Positions 22,656 through 29,516 of a stretch of DNA of 38,154 bases are shown piece after piece; position 1 is the first letter of the stretch; each line of letters starts with the position of its first letter. The stretch lies in assembly GCA_964490725.1 (NCBI GenBank), contig CAZBDU010000049.1, positions 1 through 38,154 of the forward strand. Direction: 5' to 3'. A program made the position numbers and the translations under genes. A model generated the notes under the pieces. The model was not told the origin of the DNA. It saw only the letters and a list, made by a program, of their open reading frames with translations, and ran no database searches. The DNA is from CAZBDU01 sp964490725. GTDB taxonomy: Bacteria > Spirochaetota > Spirochaetia > SZUA-6 > DRHE01.

Positions 22656-22685
22656 TTGTCACGGGTCCGCCCGGCTCGGTATCTT
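22656..22685 (+). promoter_or_regulatory. Possible promoter, TTGTCA-18-TATCTT
   Basis: TTGTCA at 22656-22661 and TATCTT at 22680-22685 have an 18-base spacer. They lie just upstream of the pterin dehydratase gene. Confidence 0.4.
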
Positions 22686-22706
22686 GTGCACAGGGAGTAC
22701 GCCGCT

Positions 22707-23060
22707 ATGGAATCACTGGCAGGTTTTCACTGTGTCCCCTGCCGGGGGGGAGAGCCGCCACTGGAGCAGGCGGAGATCCGGCGCTACCAGGAGCAGACCC
22801 CGGAGTGGAGCGTGGTGGAGGAGGACGGCGTTGCCCGGCTGCGGCGGGGTTTCCGCTTCCGCAACTTCGCCCAGGCGCTGGAGTTCACGCGCAGCGTGGG
22901 AGCGCTGGCCGAGCAGGAGGGGCATCACCCGGTGCTGGTGACCGAGTGGGGCCGGACCACCGTCAGCTGGTGGACCCACAAGATCGGGGGCCTGCACCGC
23001 AACGACTTCATCATGGCCGCCAGGACCGACGAGCTGTACGGCCGCGGAGCAACTCCGTGA
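22707..23060 (+). CDS. 4a-hydroxytetrahydrobiopterin dehydratase (PCD/DCoH)
   Basis: A 117-residue protein starting at ATG 22707, behind a promoter-like pair, with GGGAG at 22693-22697. It contains the PCD core: FRFRNFAQALEFTRSVGALAEQEGHHPVLVTEWGRTTVSWWTHKIGGLHRNDF with the signature E-x-x-H-H-P catalytic His pair. PCD recycles 4a-hydroxytetrahydropterin made by aromatic amino acid hydroxylases. I see no such hydroxylase in the window. Many bacteria carry this family as a stand-alone gene. The extra N-terminal 17 residues include a CVPC pair. Confidence 0.93.
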   Translation: MESLAGFHCVPCRGGEPPLEQAEIRRYQEQTPEWSVVEEDGVARLRRGFRFRNFAQALEFTRSVGALAEQEGHHPVLVTEWGRTTVSWWTHKIGGLHRNDFIMAARTDELYGRGATP

Positions 23061-23111
23061 GACGGCCCCCGGCGTTGCCCGGGCAACGGCAGGCAGAGGC
23101 GGTCCCCGCCG

Positions 23112-23672
23112 GTGGCTGAGGTGGAGGCGGGCTTCCTGGCCCTGGCCATGAGGAGGCGCAGCGTTCGTTCCTTCGCGGACAGGCCGGTGGAGCGGGATGT
23201 CCTGGAACGATGCCTGGAGGCGGCCCGGCTCGCCCCCTCCTCCAGCAACTCCCAGCCCTGGAAGTTCGTCGTGGTCGTGGAGCCGGAGCTCCGCCGGCGC
23301 CTGGCCAGGGAGACCTTCGGGGCGATCCTGCGCTTCAACCGCTTCGTCACCGGCGCGGCGGCGCTGGTGGCGGTGGTGGAGGACCCGGCCCGCACGATTC
23401 CACGTCTGGGGGGGCTGCTGCGCAAGGTCCGCTACAGCCTCATCGACGTGGGAATCGCCGCGGAGCACTTCTGCCTGCAGGCGGCCTCGGAGGGGCTGGG
23501 GACCTGCCTGCTGGGCTGGCTGCACGAACGGGCGGTGAAACGCCTGCTGGGCGTACCCGCCGGCAAGCGGGTGCCCCTGATGATCGCGGTCGGCTACCCC
23601 GCCGGGGCCGAGCCCCGGCCCAGGGGCCGCCGGCGGCTGTCCGAGATGTCCTCCTTCGACGGCTACCGCTAG
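23112..23672 (+). CDS. Nitroreductase family FMN-dependent oxidoreductase
   Basis: A 186-residue protein with a GTG start at 23112. RRRSVRSFADRPVERDVLERCLEAARLAPSSSNSQPWKFVVV is the nitroreductase signature, with the FMN-phosphate Arg residues and the Asn-Ser-Gln-Pro-Trp loop. Later, LIDVGIAAEHFCLQAASEGLGTCLLG and MIAVGYPAG match the family. It should reduce quinones, nitro compounds or related flavin acceptors using NAD(P)H, and act as a homodimer. The true substrate is unknown. It lies 52 bases after the pterin dehydratase. Confidence 0.93.
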   Translation: MAEVEAGFLALAMRRRSVRSFADRPVERDVLERCLEAARLAPSSSNSQPWKFVVVVEPELRRRLARETFGAILRFNRFVTGAAALVAVVEDPARTIPRLGGLLRKVRYSLIDVGIAAEHFCLQAASEGLGTCLLGWLHERAVKRLLGVPAGKRVPLMIAVGYPAGAEPRPRGRRRLSEMSSFDGYR

Positions 23673-23674
23673 GC

Positions 23675-23702
23675 TTGCACAGGCGGCACCGCCGGCTATC
23701 AT
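23675..23702 (+). promoter_or_regulatory. Probable promoter, TTGCAC-16-TATCAT
   Basis: TTGCAC at 23675-23680 and TATCAT at 23697-23702 lie just before the AAGGAGGT ribosome binding site of the second PEBP gene. This indicates that the gene is transcribed independently of the nitroreductase. Confidence 0.5.
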
Positions 23703-23725
23703 TGGAACGTAAGGAGGTGGTGAAG

Positions 23726-24190
23726 ATGGCTCTCACGCTGACAACCAGCGCCTTCCGCCAGGGAGGCCCCATCGGCCGCGATCACAGCTGCGACGGCCAG
23801 GATCTCTCGCCCCCCCTGTCCTGGGAAGGACCCCCGGGGGGAACCGGGAGCTTTGCCCTGGTGTGCGAGGACCCCGACGCGCCGGCGGGGACCTGGGTGC
23901 ACTGGGTGATCTACAATGTCCCGGCTTCCACCAGGCAGCTTCCCCGGGGAGTCGAGAAGACGCGAAAGCTCCCCGACGGCTCCATGCAGGGGAAGAACGA
24001 CTTCGGCCGCCACGGGTACGGGGGTCCCTGTCCGCCCCCGGGCAAGCCGCATCGCTACTACTTCCGGCTCTACGCTCTGGACTCGCTGCTCGAGGTGAGC
24101 CCCGGTCTGAGCAGGCGGGAGCTCCAGCAGGCCATGGAAGGACACGTTCTGGGCCAGGCCGGGCTGTATGGCACCTATGCGCGCGGGTGA
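23726..24190 (+). CDS. YbhB/YbcL family PEBP-like protein, second copy
   Basis: A 154-residue protein with a strong AAGGAGGT (23711-23718) before ATG 23726. It has all PEBP motifs: RDHSCDGQDLSPPLSW, ALVCEDPDAPAGTWVHWV, NDFGRHGYGGPCPPPGKPHRYYFRLYALDS. The family average length is about 150-180. It is clearly related to the protein at 3976-4431 but diverged, so the copies are not recent. The ligand is unknown. Confidence 0.92.
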   Translation: MALTLTTSAFRQGGPIGRDHSCDGQDLSPPLSWEGPPGGTGSFALVCEDPDAPAGTWVHWVIYNVPASTRQLPRGVEKTRKLPDGSMQGKNDFGRHGYGGPCPPPGKPHRYYFRLYALDSLLEVSPGLSRRELQQAMEGHVLGQAGLYGTYARG

Positions 24191-24214
24191 GGCGCGCCGG
24201 GGCCGGAAGCGGCC

Positions 24215-24991
24215 GTGAGCCTCCGCCCGCAGACCGCCCTGGTCACCGGGGCCACCAGCGGCATCGGCGCCGCCTTCGCCGGGCTGCTGGCCGCCCGGGG
24301 GTTCGATCTGATCCTCACCGGGAGGCGGGAGGAGAAGATCCGCGCCCTGGCCGCTGAGCTGCGCGACCGGCACGGGACGGCCGTGGAGGTGGTCCTGGCG
24401 GAGCTGTCCGTCCGGGGGGACCTCTCCCGCCTGGCGGAGCTGTCCGTCCGCCGGGAGGTCACCTTTCTGGTGAACAACGCCGGCTTCGGTCTGGGCAACA
24501 CCTTCGCGGGTGGAAGCCTGGAGAGCCAGGAGGCCATGGAGCGCGTGCACGTCGGGGCGGCGCTGCGGCTCGTGCACGCATGCCTGCCGGCCATGCGGCG
24601 GGACGGCGGGGCGATCGTAAACGTGGCCTCCCTGGCGGGCCTGTTTCCCCTGCCGGGAAGCGTGGTCTACTGCGCCAGCAAGGCGTTCCTGATCTCCTTC
24701 TCCCAGGCTCTGGCCATGGAGCTGGCAGGCCAGGGAATACGGGTCCAGGCGCTGTGCCCGGGGCTGACGCGCAGCGATTTTCACGAACGGCTGGGGCCGG
24801 GACCGGCCGACTCCGTGCGGGGGCGGCGCCTGTTGTGGATGGAGGCCGGGGAGGTGGCGCGGCGATCCCTCGCCTGCCTGGAGCGGGGCCGGGTGGTGTG
24901 CATCCCCGGCCTGGCGAACCGCGCCCTGGCGCTGCTGAGACACCTGCCGAGGGGCCTCTACCTGCCGCTGGCCTCCCGGGTGGCGCGATGA
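24215..24991 (+). CDS. Short-chain dehydrogenase/reductase
   Basis: A 258-residue SDR with a GTG start at 24215. The cofactor motif is TGATSGIGAAF (Gly-rich, with Arg at the strand 2 end in TGRREEKI favouring NADPH). The NNAG motif, the Ser in NVASLAG and the catalytic YCASKAF (Tyr-x-x-x-Lys) are all present. Membership resembles DltE/YqjQ-like SDRs. The substrate is unknown. Its stop overlaps the methyltransferase start as ATGA. Confidence 0.92.
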   Translation: MSLRPQTALVTGATSGIGAAFAGLLAARGFDLILTGRREEKIRALAAELRDRHGTAVEVVLAELSVRGDLSRLAELSVRREVTFLVNNAGFGLGNTFAGGSLESQEAMERVHVGAALRLVHACLPAMRRDGGAIVNVASLAGLFPLPGSVVYCASKAFLISFSQALAMELAGQGIRVQALCPGLTRSDFHERLGPGPADSVRGRRLLWMEAGEVARRSLACLERGRVVCIPGLANRALALLRHLPRGLYLPLASRVAR

Positions 24992-26085
24992 AGGGACGCA
25001 CCCTCCACCGGCTGGAGCTGGGCGACGCCCGTCTGCTGGACCACCTGCCGGAGGCCAGCGTGCAGCTGGCAGTCACCTCCCCGCCCTACCCGATGATCGA
25101 AATGTGGGACGAGCTGTTCGGCAGGCTCAACCCCGGGGTGGGACCGGCCCTGCAGAGGGGGGAGGGGCAGGAGGCCTTCGCCCTCATGCACGGGGAGCTG
25201 GATCGCGTCTGGGCGCAGGTGGCCCGCCTCCTGACGCCGGGGGGCATCGCCTGCATCAATGTCGGGGACGCGGCGCGCAGGCTCAACGGATCCTTCCGGC
25301 TGTTCCCCAACCACGCCCGCATCCTTTCGGCCTGCTCCGCCCTGGGCCTGCACGTGCTGCCCGGCATCCTGTGGCGAAAGCCGACCAACGCGCCGAACAA
25401 GTTCGTGGGCTCCGGGATGCTCCCGGCCGGCGCCTACCTGACCCTGGAGCACGAGCACATCCTGGTGCTGCGCAAGGGCCCCTTGCGGGGCTTTTCCGGG
25501 GAGGCCGAGCGGCGGCAGCGGCGACGCAGCGCCTTCTTCTGGGAGGAGCGCAACAGGTGGTTCAGCGATCTCTGGGAGCTCACCGGCGCCCGGCAGGAGC
25601 TGGGCGGGGGAGGAGGGCGTCCCCGCAGCGGCGCCTTCCCCTTCGAGCTGGCCTACCGGCTGGTGAACATGTTCTCGGTGGCCGGGGACACGGTGCTCGA
25701 TCCTTTCGCGGGCTCCGGCACCACCATGAGGGCGGCCATGGCGAGCGGCCGGCACAGCCTTGCCGTGGAGCTGGACCCGGCTCTGGAGCCGGTGATCGCC
25801 GCCGGATTCGAGGGGATCGTCGAGCGCTCCAACCGCCGCATCCGGGAGCGCCTTCTCAGGCATCTGGAGTTCGTCCGGGGCGCCGGCCGGCCGCTGAAGC
25901 ACGTCAATCGCCGCTACGGCTTTCCGGTGGTGACGCGGCAGGAGACGGAGCTGTGCTTCGAGCCGCTGCAATCGCTGCGGCGGGTGGGCAGGGGAAGCTG
26001 GGAGGTCCTGTACGGTGAAGAGGGGGAGCTGTTCGGACCGGAAGCGCTCACGGAGGCCTGGCGGCAGGCCCCGCAGGAGGCGTGA
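24988..26085 (+). CDS. Orphan site-specific DNA methyltransferase (beta-class, N4-cytosine or N6-adenine type)
   Basis: A 365-residue protein starting at ATG 24988, overlapping the SDR gene by four bases. The catalytic motif IV is TSPPYPMIEMWDEL (TSPPY is typical of N4-cytosine and some N6-adenine enzymes). Motif I comes later as DPFAGSGTTMRAA, so the order is the beta class. GGIACINVGD lies between. No restriction endonuclease, S subunit or helicase is beside it. An orphan enzyme may have a regulatory or epigenetic role. The C-terminal 70 residues are unrecognised. It converges with addA (26-base gap). Confidence 0.88.
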   Translation: MKGRTLHRLELGDARLLDHLPEASVQLAVTSPPYPMIEMWDELFGRLNPGVGPALQRGEGQEAFALMHGELDRVWAQVARLLTPGGIACINVGDAARRLNGSFRLFPNHARILSACSALGLHVLPGILWRKPTNAPNKFVGSGMLPAGAYLTLEHEHILVLRKGPLRGFSGEAERRQRRRSAFFWEERNRWFSDLWELTGARQELGGGGGRPRSGAFPFELAYRLVNMFSVAGDTVLDPFAGSGTTMRAAMASGRHSLAVELDPALEPVIAAGFEGIVERSNRRIRERLLRHLEFVRGAGRPLKHVNRRYGFPVVTRQETELCFEPLQSLRRVGRGSWEVLYGEEGELFGPEALTEAWRQAPQEA

Positions 26086-26111
26086 AGCGATGGAGGCGAG
26101 GGTGCCGGGCC

Positions 26112-29100
26112 TCAGGAAGGGGCAGCCGCCCGCAGGAGCGCCCAGGTGGCCCGCCGGCCCTCCGCCTGCGGCAGCTCCAGGCTGCGCAGCCTCTCCGCCC
26201 AGAGCCGCTCCTGTGCGCCCGCCACCGCTGTCCCGTCTCTCAGGTAGAAGAGCGTACCGGCCACCTCGCCGCCGGTGAGCTCGCGGCAGGCCAGGCAGTA
26301 GAGCGCCAGCTGGGCCTGGTGAGCGGCGGGCAGCCGGTACCGGTCGGTCTTGAAGTCCACCACCCCGTAGCGGCCGTCCTTCAGAAACAGCAGGTCCACC
26401 TGGCCGCTCACGGCCAGCGGCCCGGCCGCGCTTTCGGCCAGGTAGCAGAAGGGCAGCTCCACCCAGCGCCGCTGGGCCGCCAGCACGGTGCGGCCCAGCT
26501 CGGAGGCCAGGAAGCCGCCGCTGAGCACCCGGGCCGATTCCAGGCATGCCGGGCGCAGCTCCGAAGCGATGCCCAGGCGCTCCCAGGGGGGCTCCTCCTC
26601 GGGAGCCCCCGAGAGCGCCCTGGCCAGGAGCAGGTGCACCAGCGTGCCGAAGCGATTCTCCAGCCCCTGCTCCACCAGGAGCCGGTCTGCCGGGAGCTCG
26701 CCCAGCGGCTCGGCCGGCCCGGGGCCCGGGGCCGCCGGCGCCCAGGCCTGTTCCAGCAGGGCCGCGGCCTCGCTCACCGAGCACTCGCGCCTGGGCGCCG
26801 GCCGCTCGCGGGGCGGTCGCTCCAGGTACAGAGGCGCCAGGCTCTCCCGGGAGGGGCGGGCCGGAGCGACCCGCTGGCGGCGCCACTCCTCCCGGTCCAG
26901 CGGGGGGATGCGGCGGACTTCCAGGAGGCAGCCCGGGAGGTCCCCCTCATCCTCCCGGGCCTCCCCCGGCAGTGAATGCGGCCCCTGCGGCGGCGCTTCG
27001 CCGGCCGACAGGCCCAGCGCCGGGAAGAGCAGGTTGAGCAGGGTCGGTGCGGGGGGAAGGTTGCGGCGGTTGTGGGAGCCGGCGATCACCAGGTGGGAGC
27101 GCGCCCTGGTGAGGGCGACGTAGAGAAGCCGTTTCAGCTCGGCCAGCTCCCGGCGGGTCTCTTCCTCCTCCCCCTGGCGCACGAAGGCGCTGTCCCGGCC
27201 CAGGTCCAGGACCACGCCGAAACGGTCCGAGACGGTGTAGGGCCTGCGCCGCTGCCTGCCCCGGCCGCGGTTTCCGGTGTCCGCCAGGATCACCACCGGA
27301 AACTCCAGTCCCTTGGCGCGGTGGACCGTGAGAATCTGCACTCCCGCCGCCCCGCTGGCTGGAAGCTCCATTTCCTCCAGCTTCTCGTAGCGGCCCAGGT
27401 TGGCCCGCAGAAGGTCGACGAAGCGTGACAGGGTCCACCCCCGGCGGTCGGCCTGCCCGGCAAGGCTGCGCAGGTACTCCAGGTGCTCCAGGTAGTTGTG
27501 GTTCGCCGGGGCGCCCAGCAGGAAATAGCGGTATCCGCTTTCGTGCCAGAGGGAGTGCACCAGCTCGGCCAGCGGCATGCGGTCCGCGCTCTCCCGCACC
27601 CACCGGTACAGCCGGCGCCCCTGCTCCAGCTTCTGCCGCTCTGCCGGCGCGAGGGCGAGCGATTCCAGCCCCGTGAAAGGACGCCCCTCCCCTCGGCGCT
27701 CCCTCTGCGCCAGCAGCACCTGAAGCAGCGTGTCGTCGGAGAGGTGGACGAACGGCGAGCGCAGCAGCCCCGCGTAGGCGGCGGAGTCTCCGGGCTCCAG
27801 CGCCAGCTGCAGCAGGCAGTACAGGTCTCCCGCCGGGGCCTCCAGGAAGAGGCTGCGCACGTTCTGCGCCGCATAGGGCACCCCCAGGTGGCGCAGCATC
27901 CGCTCGAAATGGATCTGGTTTCCGGTGGAGCGCAGCAGGATGGCGAAATCCCCGTATCCCGCCGTCCTCACCCGGCCCTCCTCCCGCAGCTCCAGGGAGC
28001 CGGAGCGCACCGCGTCCCTGATGAAGCTGGCCACCGCAAAGGCCTCCTCCTCTTCCGCGCTGAACTCCCGCTCCTGCCCTCCCTCCCGCAGCGGGCGGTA
28101 CAGAAGAGTGATCCGGGAAGGGCTGTCCGCGGAGGCGCAGGACATCCCTTCGTAGCGGGCCTCGTAGTCCCGCCGGGGGGCGGCCATGATGGAGGCAAAG
28201 ACCCGGTTGTAGAATCCCACCAGCGCCGGGGTGCTGCGGTAGTTGCTGCGCAAAGCGAGCGCCTGGCCCCCGTGCAGCGCCAGCTCCCGCTCCAGGGACT
28301 TGAAGACGCTCACGTCGGCGCCGCGGAAGCGGTAGATGGACTGCTTCTCGTCCCCCACGAAGAACAGCTTTCCCGGCTGGAGGGACTGGGGCGGGGGGAC
28401 CGCGGGACCGGCCCAGTCGAGCCGCTCCGCCAGCAGGTAGAGGAGCTCCTTCTGCAGCCGGTTGTTGTCCTGGAACTCGTCGATCAGGACGTAGCGGAAC
28501 TTCTCCTTGAAGTGCTGCCGCAGCGGCAGGTCTGCGGACAGGGCCTCCACCGCCATGGCCGCCACATCCGGGAAGCTCACCAGCCCGCGGCGCCGCTTGG
28601 CCTCCAGAAAGCGCTCCTGGAAGCGCGCAAGCACCGCGAAGGCCGCCCGCGCGGCGGTCTCATCGGCCAGGGGGACAGCGTAGGCCCGGATGGCCTCCCC
28701 GGACTCGGAGAGCACCGAAAGGAGCTCCTTCATGCGCAGGATGTCCGGGGCCGCCCTCCCGCCCGGCCTGCGCAGCTTCAGCCCGGCCAGCAGGCGCTCG
28801 GCCTCCGCGTAGCGCCCCTGCGCCGCCAGCTCCCGGAGAGCCCCGACCCGCCGGAGCTCTTCCTGGTTGCCCCGGATGGTGCCCGTGCGCGGCTCCAGGG
28901 CGCCGAGCTCCGCGGCCGCCCGGCTGAAACGGCCCAGCGCCTCCGGCAGCTCCCGCCGGCAGTGCTCCAGCTGCCCGGACAGCATGGCCGCGAAGTCCCG
29001 GGGCCGGCCCAGGTGCAGGTGAGCGGCCCCCAGCCCGGCGAGCAGCTCCAGCCACACCCCTTCGAAGCCGTGCACCGAGAGCAGCCGTTCCAGGCCGGCA

Positions 29101-29516
29101 TCTGGAGGGACCTCCAACAGGAAGTCCAGCGCGGTTTCGCGGGCCAGCTCCACGACTTCCTCCTCGTCGTAGCGGAAGTCCGGCGCCAGCCCGAAGCGTT
29201 CGGCGCAACCCCGGACGACCTGGGCGCAGAACCCGTCCAGGGTGTCGATCTGGGCGCGGTCGAACAGCCGCAGCTGCTCCCGCAGCAGCGGGTCCTGCGC
29301 CGCCTGGAGGCGCCGGTGGATCCGCTCGTGCATCTCCCGCGCGGCTTTCCGGGTGAAGGTGAGGGTGAGCACCTCCTCCACCCGCGCCCTGCGGCTGGAA
29401 AGCAGCCAGTAGAAACGCTCGGCCAGCACCGTGGTCTTCCCCGAGCCCGCCCCCGCGGTCACCACCGCGCTACCCGTGGCCCTGACGGCCCGCTCCTGCT
29501 CTGCGTCAAAGCGCAC
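26112..29516 (-). CDS. addA: AddA-like UvrD-family helicase-nuclease
   Basis: A 1134-residue protein, GTG start at 29516-29514. The N-terminus has the Q-motif and Walker A AGAGSGKTT (21-29). Further UvrD/RecB helicase motifs follow: LTFTRKAAREMHER (motif Ia), LIDEFQDNN (motif II), LFFVGDEKQSIYRFRGA (III), LRSNYRST (IV), VQILTVHRAKGLEFPVV (V) and LYVALTRARSHLVI (VI). The C-terminus (about 1035-1060) is a PD-(D/E)XK nuclease: QVDLLFLKDGRYGVVDFKTDRY. Together with AddB it resects double-strand breaks for RecA. It overlaps the addB stop by 11 bases. Size fits AddA (about 1200). Confidence 0.95.
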   Translation of the reverse strand: MRFDAEQERAVRATGSAVVTAGAGSGKTTVLAERFYWLLSSRRARVEEVLTLTFTRKAAREMHERIHRRLQAAQDPLLREQLRLFDRAQIDTLDGFCAQVVRGCAERFGLAPDFRYDEEEVVELARETALDFLLEVPPDAGLERLLSVHGFEGVWLELLAGLGAAHLHLGRPRDFAAMLSGQLEHCRRELPEALGRFSRAAAELGALEPRTGTIRGNQEELRRVGALRELAAQGRYAEAERLLAGLKLRRPGGRAAPDILRMKELLSVLSESGEAIRAYAVPLADETAARAAFAVLARFQERFLEAKRRRGLVSFPDVAAMAVEALSADLPLRQHFKEKFRYVLIDEFQDNNRLQKELLYLLAERLDWAGPAVPPPQSLQPGKLFFVGDEKQSIYRFRGADVSVFKSLERELALHGGQALALRSNYRSTPALVGFYNRVFASIMAAPRRDYEARYEGMSCASADSPSRITLLYRPLREGGQEREFSAEEEEAFAVASFIRDAVRSGSLELREEGRVRTAGYGDFAILLRSTGNQIHFERMLRHLGVPYAAQNVRSLFLEAPAGDLYCLLQLALEPGDSAAYAGLLRSPFVHLSDDTLLQVLLAQRERRGEGRPFTGLESLALAPAERQKLEQGRRLYRWVRESADRMPLAELVHSLWHESGYRYFLLGAPANHNYLEHLEYLRSLAGQADRRGWTLSRFVDLLRANLGRYEKLEEMELPASGAAGVQILTVHRAKGLEFPVVILADTGNRGRGRQRRRPYTVSDRFGVVLDLGRDSAFVRQGEEEETRRELAELKRLLYVALTRARSHLVIAGSHNRRNLPPAPTLLNLLFPALGLSAGEAPPQGPHSLPGEAREDEGDLPGCLLEVRRIPPLDREEWRRQRVAPARPSRESLAPLYLERPPRERPAPRRECSVSEAAALLEQAWAPAAPGPGPAEPLGELPADRLLVEQGLENRFGTLVHLLLARALSGAPEEEPPWERLGIASELRPACLESARVLSGGFLASELGRTVLAAQRRWVELPFCYLAESAAGPLAVSGQVDLLFLKDGRYGVVDFKTDRYRLPAAHQAQLALYCLACRELTGGEVAGTLFYLRDGTAVAGAQERLWAERLRSLELPQAEGRRATWALLRAAAPS

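Noticed and set aside
24988..26085. Restriction-modification system
   Set aside because: Only a methyltransferase is present. Neither neighbour encodes a nuclease of the right kind, and AddA is a repair enzyme.
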